From Bacillus sp. 522_BSPC (GTDB lineage: Bacteria > Bacillota > Bacilli > Bacillales > Cytobacillaceae), in contig NZ_JVDT01000273.1 in assembly GCF_001076885.1 (NCBI RefSeq), positions 364 to 46,232 on the forward strand: 45,869 nt of DNA, given 5' to 3'. Position 1 is the first letter of the stretch; every line of letters starts with the position of its first letter. Made by a program: the position numbers and the translations under genes. The notes below the pieces were generated by a model. It did no database searches and was not told where the DNA came from. It saw nothing but the letters and a program-made list of their open reading frames with translations. This document shows positions 1 through 7,673 of this stretch, piece after piece.

Positions 1-125
1 TCGTTGTTGGATAAGTCACAGGTTATAGTAAAAAAATGGATGTTTACTACCTTAGTTTTGATGTTTTCATTTTTTCTTAAAAATATAGAAAACACAAAAC
101 TGAAAATTCAGAACTTATTTATGCG

Positions 126-176
126 ACACTAGTGATATTCATAACCTTATTATATTATCTTTGATATTACTAGTGT
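126..176. repeat. Imperfect inverted repeat in gene-free left edge
   Basis: ACACTAGT at 126-133 pairs with ACTAGTGT at 169-176. The arms extend imperfectly (ACACTAGTGATAT against ACACTAGTAATAT) around a loop of about 25 bases. No T-run follows directly on either side. The rest of bases 1-219 is AT-rich with no supportable gene, so this could be an operator or the 3' hairpin of a gene outside the window. Confidence 0.35.
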
Positions 177-210
177 TTTGTAAGGTTTTTTAACATTTTT
201 TCAGTAGGGG

Positions 211-248
211 AAATAAATGGACGGTTCTTCCAAAGAGGAAGAACCGTC
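211..248 (-). terminator. Rho-independent terminator of putP
   Basis: Perfect 12-bp arms GACGGTTCTTCC (220-231) and GGAAGAACCGTC (237-248) enclose a 5-base loop. On the minus strand the stem is followed by CATTTATTT. It lies 8 bases beyond the putP stop codon. Confidence 0.8.
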
Positions 249-255
249 ACAATGC

Positions 256-1725
256 TTACTTTTCCATCACATTTTCCATCTGATGATATTGCTCTTCTAT
301 TTCTTTTGATGGCTTTTCAGTTGCTAAGCTGACTAGTATGACTGCAATGGTGCTTAATAGGAAGCCGGGAATCATTTCATAAAGTGTTTCTTGTAAGACG
401 GAAATATTTGCCCAGATGAGAACCGTTACAGCTCCCACAAGCATTCCTGCTAAAGCTCCCCATTTTGTCATCCTCTTCCAATGTAAACTTAACAAGATTA
501 CAGGACCAAATGCTGAACCGAAGCCTGCCCATGCGTAACCAACCAGTCCTAAAATCGTATCATTTGGGTTGATAGAAAGAGAGATTCCAACCAATGCTAC
601 AATCAATACAGTTATACGTCCAATAAGAACAAGTTCCTTATCGCTAGCATCTCGACGGAAAAATGTCTTGTAAAAATCTTCTGTTAACGAACTAGCAGTT
701 ACCAGTAGCTGAGAAGAAATGGTACTCATGATAGCAGCTAGAATTGCAGCTAATAAAAATCCAGTAATCAATGGATGAAATAGAATAGTAGAAAAAGCAA
801 TAAAAACTGTTTCAGGATCGGCTAACTCCTGTCCTTGAATAGAGTAATAGGCAATCCCAATAAGACCAGTCAACATGGCACCAATGATAGAAACAATCAT
901 CCATCCCATACCAATTCGACGTGCTGTCTTTAATTGTTTAATACTACCTATAGCCATAAATCGAACAATGATATGTGGTTGCCCAAAGTAACCTAAACCC
1001 CATGCTAATAAAGATAGTATTCCTAAAAAGGAGGTTCCTTTAAAAAAGTCTAAGAGGGAAGGATCCACATTTTTAATTTCTTGAAAGGTATCCTGTACGC
1101 CACCTATATCTGTAAAAGCTACAACAGGAACTAATATGAGCGCAATAAACATAATGACACCTTGAATAAAATCAGTCATGCTTACTGCTAAAAATCCGCC
1201 GAATAAAGTATAGGCAACAACAACCCCAGCTGTTATAAATAAGCCTACTTTATAGTCGGTATTAAAAGAGCTTTCAAACAATCGGCCACCAGCCACAAGG
1301 CCTGATGATGTATAAAGAGTAAAAAAGATTAAAATAACGAGCGCTGAAACAGAACGGAGTATTTTCGAATAATCATTAAAGCGATTTTCTAAAAAATCTG
1401 GAATGGTAATAGAATCGTTCGCCACTTCTGTATAAGTGCGAAGTCGTGGGGCAATGATTAGATAGTTTAAATAAGCACCAATTGTTAATCCGATTGCTAA
1501 CCATAAGCTTGAAATTCCAGAAGCGTACATCGCACCTGGTAATCCCATTAACATCCAACCACTCATATCAGAAGCGCCTGCAGACAATGCAGTTACAGCC
1601 GGCCCAAGACCACGCCCTCCTAACATATAATCATTCAAATCAGATGTTTTTTTATACGAATAATAACCGATTAACAACATACCTACTAAATAAATTCCTA
1701 AAGAAATAAATACTTCTACCTGCAC
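256..1725 (-). CDS. putP: Sodium/proline symporter (SSS family)
   Basis: Sodium-coupled proline uptake carrier of the solute:sodium symporter family, acting in the cytoplasmic membrane. The protein has about 489 residues, the normal PutP length, with a dozen or more hydrophobic segments. The family's TM2 stretch LNDYMLGGRGLGPAVTALSA and the following SAGASDMSGW are present near residues 30-56, and FGGFLAVSMTDFIQG near 176-190. The start is uncertain: a TTG at 1728 and a GTG at 1725 are in phase. The GTG is preferred because GGGAG (1737-1733) lies 7 bases before it, but only 4 before the TTG. The gene is monocistronic, with its own promoter and terminator. Proline import may serve nutrition or osmoprotection (as OpuE does); the sequence does not decide between them. 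Confidence 0.93.
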   Translation of the reverse strand: MQVEVFISLGIYLVGMLLIGYYSYKKTSDLNDYMLGGRGLGPAVTALSAGASDMSGWMLMGLPGAMYASGISSLWLAIGLTIGAYLNYLIIAPRLRTYTEVANDSITIPDFLENRFNDYSKILRSVSALVILIFFTLYTSSGLVAGGRLFESSFNTDYKVGLFITAGVVVAYTLFGGFLAVSMTDFIQGVIMFIALILVPVVAFTDIGGVQDTFQEIKNVDPSLLDFFKGTSFLGILSLLAWGLGYFGQPHIIVRFMAIGSIKQLKTARRIGMGWMIVSIIGAMLTGLIGIAYYSIQGQELADPETVFIAFSTILFHPLITGFLLAAILAAIMSTISSQLLVTASSLTEDFYKTFFRRDASDKELVLIGRITVLIVALVGISLSINPNDTILGLVGYAWAGFGSAFGPVILLSLHWKRMTKWGALAGMLVGAVTVLIWANISVLQETLYEMIPGFLLSTIAVILVSLATEKPSKEIEEQYHQMENVMEK

Positions 1726-1743
1726 CAAATCTCTCCCTTACAA

Positions 1744-1804
1744 ATTATAAGTCTTGAATACTAAAGTGTTGACAGCTGTCTTTTGTATTCTTGTATCTGA
1801 TACA
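1744..1804 (-). promoter_or_regulatory. putP promoter with two palindromes
   Basis: On the minus strand a perfect -10 TATAAT (1749-1744) lies 17 bases from a TCAACA -35 (1772-1767, 4/6). A 10-bp palindrome GACAGCTGTC (1771-1780) overlaps the -35. A 13-bp palindrome TGTATCTGATACA (1792-1804) lies just upstream. The positions suit regulator binding, but I do not recognise the regulator. Confidence 0.5.
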
Positions 1805-2007
1805 TTTACCTACCTTAACAACAATTGAAAAAGCTTGCAAGGAAGAATAGGCATCTAGCCAAACTAAAAAATGGCGATGATTCCCAGCATTTTAATAATG
1901 AAAACGCATTCATAAATAATTATATTTCTAATATTCAGAAATTAATTAGAAGGACGACTTTGCTTTTTGAAAAACTGGAAGGGGGGAGAATTGTCCCTAC
2001 CTGTCCA

Positions 2008-2304
2008 TCAAAAAGCATCCGGATATTCTTCTTGGAAATATTGCAAAAGGGCAGACTGATTTTTTTGAAATGCTATGCAAAGCTGCTGGCCTAATGGTAC
2101 GGGTAAAATCTTTTTCTGGCAAAATGGACAGATAGCCTTTTCCTTAAATACATGTTTTACGTTTATAGGAAAAGGATTTTTGGAATTACCAATTAGAAAT
2201 TGATAATTATGATTGCTAACGCGAAATAATATCTCCATTCCGTCAAAGCTATTGGATGGATAAATAGTAATTGCTTCAATAGGTAGTTCTCGAATCACTA
2301 GCAT
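2008..2304 (-). CDS. Small CxxC protein of unknown function
   Basis: 98-residue protein that I do not assign to a family. The N-terminal half looks like short beta strands (ELPIEAITIYPSNSFDG...). A CPFCQKK motif at about residues 59-65 is a possible half zinc knuckle or redox pair, and the C-terminal tail is aromatic and acidic (LLQYFQEEYPDAF). It is probably real because AAAGGCGG lies about 9 bases before the ATG, and the composition is more protein-like than the competing plus-strand frame at 1825-2094. It is a single gene between putP and the phosphoesterase, both on the same strand. No metal or nucleic-acid role can be claimed. Confidence 0.6.
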   Translation of the reverse strand: MLVIRELPIEAITIYPSNSFDGMEILFRVSNHNYQFLIGNSKNPFPINVKHVFKEKAICPFCQKKILPVPLGQQLCIAFQKNQSALLQYFQEEYPDAF

Positions 2305-2451
2305 AAATAAATTCCGCCTTTATTGTATAGACTTTTGATATAATTAAACTATACCATTAATTGATAGCGTATTCAATTATCGGAAATGGAACATCCCCTA
2401 AAAAACCTTTTCTGATAATGCATTGGGTTCTCGATAAAATCTACTGCGTTT

Positions 2452-2483
2452 TTCAAAATAAAAAAGAGAGCGGATATCCGCTC
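2452..2483 (-). terminator. Terminator of the metallophosphoesterase gene
   Basis: The perfect palindrome GAGCGGATATCCGCTC (2468-2483) forms a 6-bp stem with a 4-base loop. On the minus strand it is followed by TCTTTTTTATTTT. It starts one base past the stop codon. Confidence 0.8.
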
Positions 2484-2484
2484 C

Positions 2485-3564
2485 TTATAAACAATCTTTC
2501 GTTATCCATCCTAGCATGCCATCTTTTTTTATCAATGTGTATCCTGTGCAAGTGTCATCAATAATGGATACATGATCATCTTTATGTACGGTAAGCTGAG
2601 CACAGGATACGTCCGTTTTTACTTGGTATTTTCCATCGTTAAGTAGGTGAATGTATTCGTTTTTCACAAAAATGACGCGATTTGTCTCTAACTGCTTGCA
2701 TTGTGTAAAGTAATCATTTTTTGCTAATGGCTGAATAGAGTAATAGGGATAATTAATCGCACCAAACTTAGTAGAATCGGCATAAAAGTCTTGGCGGACT
2801 TTCCTAGTAGGGAAATGGTCAACATATGTATAAGAAAGTGTATCTCCTTCTATCATTAATGCATTTAGCTGTCCAGTTGGTTTCACCATATTTCCACCGT
2901 CAATGGCGATTATTTTTTTGTCCTCATTAATAATTGGATTGTCAGAAGGAAACTCAGTTGAATAGTTTACAACTGGCCAATGTCCAACAACAACGTATTT
3001 ATTCGCTTGATGGTTCTTTTCTAAAAAAGAAGGAATCGAAATGGCGAGTTCTCTATCTGTTTCCTGCCAATTGTTGATATTCTCTAAGCCTGCATGAACA
3101 AAGATAAAGTGTTCTGTTTCAATAGCGGTGTGGAGATTTACCAGCCAATCGATTTCATGGCTAAAATGTTTCATTAGTAGCTGTTTTATTTCTTGAACTG
3201 TTGTTTGCTCTGTAATAATAAAATCTAGTTCTTCCAACCACTCATTTACGAGAGAATGTTTTTGTCTTGCAAGATATTTTAATAGAGCAGGATTCTCATT
3301 CAAAAGTTCCTCTATCAACGCATCGCAGTTTCCCTCTGTTACATAGACATTTGGATGATTACTAGAAAGGTCCATAATATAACGAATCACTTCTTTACTA
3401 CTAGGTCCTTTTTCACACATATCTCCATTTATCATTAAGTAATCATCTTGACGATAATTCACTTTATGTAGGAGCTTTTTTAATAGATTGACTTCTCCAT
3501 GTATATCGGAAATAACGATGATACGCTGGTGATTTGGAATGGCTATTTTCTTTATTTTTTCCAC
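2485..3564 (-). CDS. Calcineurin-like metallophosphoesterase
   Basis: Cytoplasmic phosphoesterase of the PPP/ApaH-like superfamily, 359 residues. The metal-site signature is complete and in order: ISDIHGE (about 19-25), GDMCEKGP (47-54), GNCD in place of the usual GNHE (78-81), GHWP (196-199) and HAGL (177-180). The last ~60 residues (VKTDVSCAQL...GWITKDCL) look like a separate small beta domain of SH3 type, appended to the catalytic core. The start is a GTG with GGAAGGAG 10 bases upstream. The substrate is unknown; protein phosphatase, dinucleotide hydrolase and cyclic phosphodiesterase are all possible. It is monocistronic. Confidence 0.85.
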   Translation of the reverse strand: MEKIKKIAIPNHQRIIVISDIHGEVNLLKKLLHKVNYRQDDYLMINGDMCEKGPSSKEVIRYIMDLSSNHPNVYVTEGNCDALIEELLNENPALLKYLARQKHSLVNEWLEELDFIITEQTTVQEIKQLLMKHFSHEIDWLVNLHTAIETEHFIFVHAGLENINNWQETDRELAISIPSFLEKNHQANKYVVVGHWPVVNYSTEFPSDNPIINEDKKIIAIDGGNMVKPTGQLNALMIEGDTLSYTYVDHFPTRKVRQDFYADSTKFGAINYPYYSIQPLAKNDYFTQCKQLETNRVIFVKNEYIHLLNDGKYQVKTDVSCAQLTVHKDDHVSIIDDTCTGYTLIKKDGMLGWITKDCL

Positions 3565-3741
3565 TGTAATAAAACTCCTTCCATTTATTTCTATTGATAG
3601 AATTGTTTGAATTTACTATATGATCATTATATAAATGAAGACATGAGATAGATAGTATTTTTAAAAGAGAGTAGTTTCTCCTTCAAAAAAGGTAGTATAT
3701 TTTAATCACTTGCTTGATTAAGTTCGAGTAAATGACTTTAG

Positions 3742-3776
3742 TCAAAAAAAAACCACAAATCGGCTAATTTTGTGGT
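3742..3776 (-). terminator. Terminator of the SunI-like gene
   Basis: ACCACAAA (3752-3759) pairs with TTTGTGGT (3769-3776). On the minus strand the stem is followed by a run of nine T. The strong, correctly oriented terminator 12 bases after the stop supports this being a real transcription unit. Confidence 0.8.
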
Positions 3777-3787
3777 GTCAAAGAAAT

Positions 3788-4050
3788 TTATTTTTCCTTA
3801 ATGAAATTCGTAATCTTGTTCTGCAAATTTCCGATACTTGTATAAATAATATAATTATCTGTTTTGGTATGTATGATGACCCTGTCTGTGTTTCCATAAG
3901 GAAAACCAATTCTTATTCCGGTTATTTCTTTCCCAGCATATGTTTCGTCATTTGCTACTGCTGTAATGTCTGATAAGGGAATTTCAATGGTGCTTAGTTG
4001 CCATTTTATGTGTAAATGGTCGTTGTGTTTTTTACCTTAACTTCCAACAT
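3788..4050 (-). pseudogene. SunI/YnzG-like immunity protein gene, frameshifted
   Basis: ATG at 4050 with AAAAGGAG about 10 bases upstream starts MLEVKVK and then hits a stop (4008-4006). In the next frame an uninterrupted homologous reading continues: KKHNDHLHIKWQLSTIEIPL, then SDITAVANDETYAGKE, IRIGFPYGNTDRVIIHT and ending NLQNKITNFIKEK, stop at 3790-3788. One extra A in the A6 run (4028-4033 on the plus strand as T6) would restore an 88-codon frame. That is close to B. subtilis SunI, the membrane-anchored sublancin immunity protein with a bacterial PH-like fold, whose WQLSTIEIPLS...DETYAGKE pattern I recognise. No bacteriocin gene is visible beside it. Either a decayed orphan immunity gene or a homopolymer sequencing error. 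Confidence 0.75.
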
Positions 4051-4116
4051 TGCCCTATCACTCCTTTTAACGATGTTTACGGATTTTATTGGGAAAAGTT
4101 TCAAAAAAACTAGGGA

Positions 4117-4211
4117 AGGAGAATTAGAAGAGTGAGAGAACAGCTGGAGCGGAAGCGAGTTCAAATGAAATGCTATTTTCTTCTATTATAATAGAAAAAG
4201 GCAATTCTCCT
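4117..4211. repeat. Intergenic inverted repeat enclosing a 16-bp palindrome
   Basis: AGGAGAATT (4117-4125) pairs with AATTCTCCT (4203-4211). Inside lies the perfect palindrome TTCTATTATAATAGAA (4181-4196), which carries TATAAT on both strands. A locally GC-richer stretch (about 4139-4165, CAGCTGGAGCGGAAGCGAG) sits between. The function is not evident. Confidence 0.45.
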
Positions 4212-4246
4212 GCTCCCAAAATGGATGCAAAAGAACCGCCTTGCTA

Positions 4247-4477
4247 TTAATCTTCCCAAGCACGATAATCGTGCCTTGTCTCCATATCTTTTAGTCCCTG
4301 TTGAAACATCACTTCCATCGCTATTCCCTCCATTGAAAATAATATCGTACTATCTCCTTGTCCTACATTAATAAGGTGTACCTGCAGCTTATTAGCAGCA
4401 GATGCAGGTGATACAAAAACAGTAGATAGAAGTAAGATAAATACTGGCAATAATGATTTTAGTTTTTCCATATACAT
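4247..4477 (-). pseudogene. Truncated exported MBL-fold (ComEC-like) hydrolase
   Basis: Start ATG 4477 has GAGG 6 bases upstream. Residues 1-28 are a clear Sec signal peptide (positive KLK, hydrophobic core, VSPASAA cleavage region). The sequence then reads KLQVHLINVGQGDSTILF, the first strand-loop of the extracellular ComEC/Rec2-like metallo-beta-lactamase family, which normally runs about 280 residues or more. After SMEG the reading changes to an unrelated 24-residue tail ending RHDYRAWED. All metal-binding HxHxDH motifs are missing, so this is a gene stump, probably from an internal deletion. A GGAGGG followed by an in-frame ATG (about 4317) could let the tail be translated alone; I do not recognise it. 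Confidence 0.7.
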
Positions 4478-4793
4478 TCTATTCCTCTTTATGCCAAGAA
4501 GAAATATAGCATTATTTAAAAGGGAATGTAGAAAAAAATACCAAAATAAAAACAAAGGGATGATACTTTCTAATTATTTTTTGTGAGGCAAAAGAACTTA
4601 TGGTGACAAGGCAGAAAAGAGGGGACCTGGCAAGCTTGTTTTAGAGATTCATGCAGTAGCAGAAAACAAAAGAGCAATTTATTTTAAGCCGGTCAAATTT
4701 CAAATGTATCGAATTATTCTTCTATTTAATTATGAATGGTATTATAATCATTTCCATACAATAAATTAAGTTTTAACAAAGGTGGTCTGTTTT
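4478..4793. other. Intergenic region upstream of yhgE
   Basis: AT-rich, with no convincing coding frame. TATAAT at 4743-4748 could be the -10 of the downstream gene, but its -35 region is poor. Bases 4588-4680 are slightly GC-richer and may be gene remnants that I cannot identify. Confidence 0.3.
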
Positions 4794-7454
4794 TTGAAGA
4801 ATGCATTTACTATTTATCGAAATGATTGGATTCGTATTTTTAAAGCTCCAGTAGCTGCTTTTTTAATAGTGGCTCTTATGATTTTGCCTTCTCTTTACGC
4901 ATGGTTTAATTTGAAAGCTTCATGGGATCCATATTCCAATACGAGTGGGATTAAAATTGCTGTGACAAGTGAAGATGATGGAGCGGTTATTCGCGATAAT
5001 TCTGTCAATATTGGTGATGAAATTGTAGCGAGCTTAAAGGAAAATAATAAGCTTGGCTGGGAATTTGTAAGTAAAGAAAAAGCGAAGCAGGGGGTTAGGC
5101 AAGGAGACTATTATGCAAGCCTATACATACCAGATGATTTTTCTGCTAAAATTGCCACGATTTTAGATGACAAACAAGTAAAGCCTGAAATTGACTATAG
5201 TGTTAACGAAAAATTAAACGCAATCGCGCCAAAAATGACATCAACTGGTGCTTCTACCATTGTACAACAAGTGAAAGAAAACTTTATACATACCGTAAGT
5301 GAGTCTGTTTTGAGTGTTTTTAATGACGCTGGAATTAAACTGGAAGAAGAATTGCCGACGATTCGAAATATAGAAGAGAAAATTTTTGCGTTAGAAAAAG
5401 AAGTTCCTAAAATAAATGAACTGGGAGAAAAGGTGGTAAAGCTTGAAAGTAAATTGCCGGAAATCAATAGACAAGCGCAAAAAATCTTAGCGTTAGAAGC
5501 TGCATTTCCGGAAATTAATGAAGCCAGTAAAAATATCCTGTTATTAGAAGAGAAGATTCCGGAACTAGAAAAGGTAGGAGAAGGTGTACTTCTATTACAG
5601 GAAAAGGCGCCAGAGATACAAAAACTAGGTGATCGAGTAACGGAGCTAGATGCTCACTTTGCTGATATTAGTGAAATGGTAACAAGTGCATTATCGAATG
5701 TAGAAGATATGCAATCCTTTCTTGAAACAGCAAGTGGTTCATTAGAGCAAATAGAGCAAGGGATAAATAATGGTAAGCAAATTGCAGACGTACTCCCAGC
5801 GTTTATGGAAGCAAATGGGCAAGCACTTGATGCTGTTGGTCCAGTTTATAAGCAAAATCTTCTGCTTTATCAAAAAACAGCTGATGCTGTTCATCAATTT
5901 GCAGCGTCAGTAAAGGCAGGAGCACTAACAGAAGAAGAAGTTTCAAAAACGGCATTGACTTTACAGGCACAAGTGCAAACAAGCATCGATAGTTTAACAC
6001 GGTCGATTTCATTATTTACTACTCTAAACAGTGCAACCTCAAATGGAGAGGAAGCTTTATTAACAGAAATAGAAGACTTACAAGCATTGCAAGTAAATTT
6101 TCAGCAAGAAAAAGAGAAGCTTCAGACGATTAAGGCAGATGATGAGGAAGAAGCAAGCACTTTAATGGCATTATCACAAGAAGCAATAGAGCTTAGTACT
6201 ACCCTCATAGATCGATATGATCAGCAAACAGAACCAGCGATTAATCGTACATTAGAAGGGATAAAGGATTCTGCGCAAAATGCAATGAATGATTTAGAAA
6301 GTGCACAAGAGAATATACCAAAGCTAGAAGAGATAATAAAAAATACAGAAGAGTCACTAACTTTCGCAAAGGAAGAATTATCCAAGCTAAACGCTAATTT
6401 ACCTAAAATAGAAAAAGAAATTCATGAAGCGACAAATCTAATACAGGAAAATATGGATAAAGTTATGGAAGGTATTAATGACGCAGCAAATTTTTATAAA
6501 GATTCCTTTCCAGCTTTAAAGGAAAAGCTTCATGCAGCAGCAGACTTTGTTCGTGATGACCTTCCTGCGGCTGAAGAAGATATTTCTAAAGTGGCTGCAT
6601 TTATTGAGAATGATTTGCCAAGAGTAGAAGATGCTGTTCATAAAGCAGCAGATATGGTCCAAAATGAACTGCCAAATTTAGAAGCTACATTGACTAAAAC
6701 AGCAGATTCTATTCGGACTTTTGAAGATGAATACGATCTAAGTGAGATTATTTCTTTGTTGAAAAATGATATACAGCAAGAAAGTGACTTTATATCTGAC
6801 CCTATTGTATTAAATGAAAATTCTCTGTTTCCAATTCCTAATTATGGTTCAGCGAATTCTCCTTTTTATACAACCTTAAGTTTATGGGTTGGTGCCTTAT
6901 TGCTCATTTCTTTATTAAGAGTGGATGTTCGAAATCCTGAAGGCATGTACACGTCTAATCAAATATACTTTGGAAGATGGCTCACTTTTGTAACAATCGG
7001 ATTATGTCAGAGTTTGATTGTTACACTAGGAGATATATTTATCTTAAAGGCATATGTAGCAGAACCAGTTGCATTTGTGTTGTTCAGCATGTTTATTAGC
7101 ATAATATTTATGACTATTGTTTACACATTGGTTTCTGTTTTTGGCAATCTTGGCAAAGGATTAGCGATTATTTTTCTTGTGTTGCAGTTATCTGGTTCTG
7201 GCGGTACATTCCCTATTCAAGTTGCACCACCATTTTTCCAGACCATTAATCCCTTCCTGCCCTTTACACATGCTATTAATCTGTTAAGAGAAACAGTAGG
7301 CGGCATGGTGAAAGAAACAGTACTATTTTCAATTAGTATGCTTCTCGTTTTTAGTGCAATTGCCTTCATTATTGCTCTCTTTTTAAAAAAGCCATTGGAA
7401 AAAGGAACGAAAAAAATGACAGAAAAGGCAAAAGCAAGCGAGATTATTCATTAA
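4794..7454 (+). CDS. yhgE: YhgE/Pip family membrane protein
   Basis: Large membrane protein of the YhgE/Pip family, about 886 residues, which is the usual size. The first TM is near residues 15-35, followed by a long extracytoplasmic, mostly helical region (about 36-690). Five or six C-terminal TM segments form an ABC-2-type membrane module (FYTTLSLWVGALLLISLLRVD... to the end). Members are linked to the phage receptor Pip and to type VII secretion accessory proteins (EsaA); the cellular role here is unknown. The stalk contains two regular arrays: about five 17-residue units (200-284) and six 18-residue units (534-641). The start is chosen as TTG 4794, 8 bases after AAAGGTGG, giving MKNAFTIYRNDW, the typical family N-terminus. 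A GTG at 4782 overlaps the ribosome site and is unlikely. It is monocistronic. Confidence 0.88.
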   Translation: MKNAFTIYRNDWIRIFKAPVAAFLIVALMILPSLYAWFNLKASWDPYSNTSGIKIAVTSEDDGAVIRDNSVNIGDEIVASLKENNKLGWEFVSKEKAKQGVRQGDYYASLYIPDDFSAKIATILDDKQVKPEIDYSVNEKLNAIAPKMTSTGASTIVQQVKENFIHTVSESVLSVFNDAGIKLEEELPTIRNIEEKIFALEKEVPKINELGEKVVKLESKLPEINRQAQKILALEAAFPEINEASKNILLLEEKIPELEKVGEGVLLLQEKAPEIQKLGDRVTELDAHFADISEMVTSALSNVEDMQSFLETASGSLEQIEQGINNGKQIADVLPAFMEANGQALDAVGPVYKQNLLLYQKTADAVHQFAASVKAGALTEEEVSKTALTLQAQVQTSIDSLTRSISLFTTLNSATSNGEEALLTEIEDLQALQVNFQQEKEKLQTIKADDEEEASTLMALSQEAIELSTTLIDRYDQQTEPAINRTLEGIKDSAQNAMNDLESAQENIPKLEEIIKNTEESLTFAKEELSKLNANLPKIEKEIHEATNLIQENMDKVMEGINDAANFYKDSFPALKEKLHAAADFVRDDLPAAEEDISKVAAFIENDLPRVEDAVHKAADMVQNELPNLEATLTKTADSIRTFEDEYDLSEIISLLKNDIQQESDFISDPIVLNENSLFPIPNYGSANSPFYTTLSLWVGALLLISLLRVDVRNPEGMYTSNQIYFGRWLTFVTIGLCQSLIVTLGDIFILKAYVAEPVAFVLFSMFISIIFMTIVYTLVSVFGNLGKGLAIIFLVLQLSGSGGTFPIQVAPPFFQTINPFLPFTHAINLLRETVGGMVKETVLFSISMLLVFSAIAFIIALFLKKPLEKGTKKMTEKAKASEIIH
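5391..5645 (+). repeat. 17-residue helical repeats in YhgE (5 units)
   Basis: Five contiguous 51-bp coding units, each beginning L(E/Q) and carrying P at position 6: LEKEVPKINELGEKVVK, LESKLPEINRQAQKILA, LEAAFPEINEASKNILL, LEEKIPELEKVGEGVLL, LQEKAPEIQKLGDRVTE. A partial sixth (LDAHFADI) follows. The DNA is diverged, so this is an old protein repeat and not a recent tandem duplication. Confidence 0.8.
6393..6716 (+). repeat. 18-residue helical repeats in YhgE (6 units)
   Basis: Six contiguous 54-bp coding units: ANLPKIEKEIHEATNLIQ, ENMDKVMEGINDAANFYK, DSFPALKEKLHAAADFVR, DDLPAAEEDISKVAAFIE, NDLPRVEDAVHKAADMVQ, NELPNLEATLTKTADSIR. Most have the pattern (D/N)xLP...hxxAxxhh. The length of 18 equals a heptad plus a hendecad, consistent with a long coiled coil. 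Confidence 0.8.
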
Positions 7455-7500
7455 TAATATAACAAAATATAATACTGGGTTAGAGGACAAAAAATGCGTA

Positions 7501-7547
7501 AGGACTGTTTCATATTTCCAATTAGGAAATATGAAACAGTCCTTTTT
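7501..7547 (+). terminator. Terminator after yhgE
   Basis: Perfect 19-bp arms AGGACTGTTTCATATTTCC (7501-7519) and GGAAATATGAAACAGTCCT (7525-7543) with a 5-base loop, followed by five T. Very strong. Confidence 0.92.
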
Positions 7548-7673
7548 GCTAATTGTAACGAATAATTAGGAAGCGATAAGGGAAAAAGAAGGAAGATATA
7601 AATTTTTAGTAAGAGTATTTACTCTAGTTTCCTTGCAAACTGTAGTTAATCGTGAAGGAGGAGAAAAAGTAAA

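Noticed and set aside
1825-2094. Plus-strand frame of 89 codons
   Set aside because: No ribosome site, TTG start and low-complexity basic product. Its 3' part overlaps the better-supported minus-strand CxxC gene.
2361-2564. Plus-strand frame of 67 codons
   Set aside because: Runs through the phosphoesterase terminator and into its 3' end in antisense; no ribosome site.
3770-3973. Plus-strand frame of 67 codons
   Set aside because: Antisense shadow of the SunI-like gene, starting inside its terminator.
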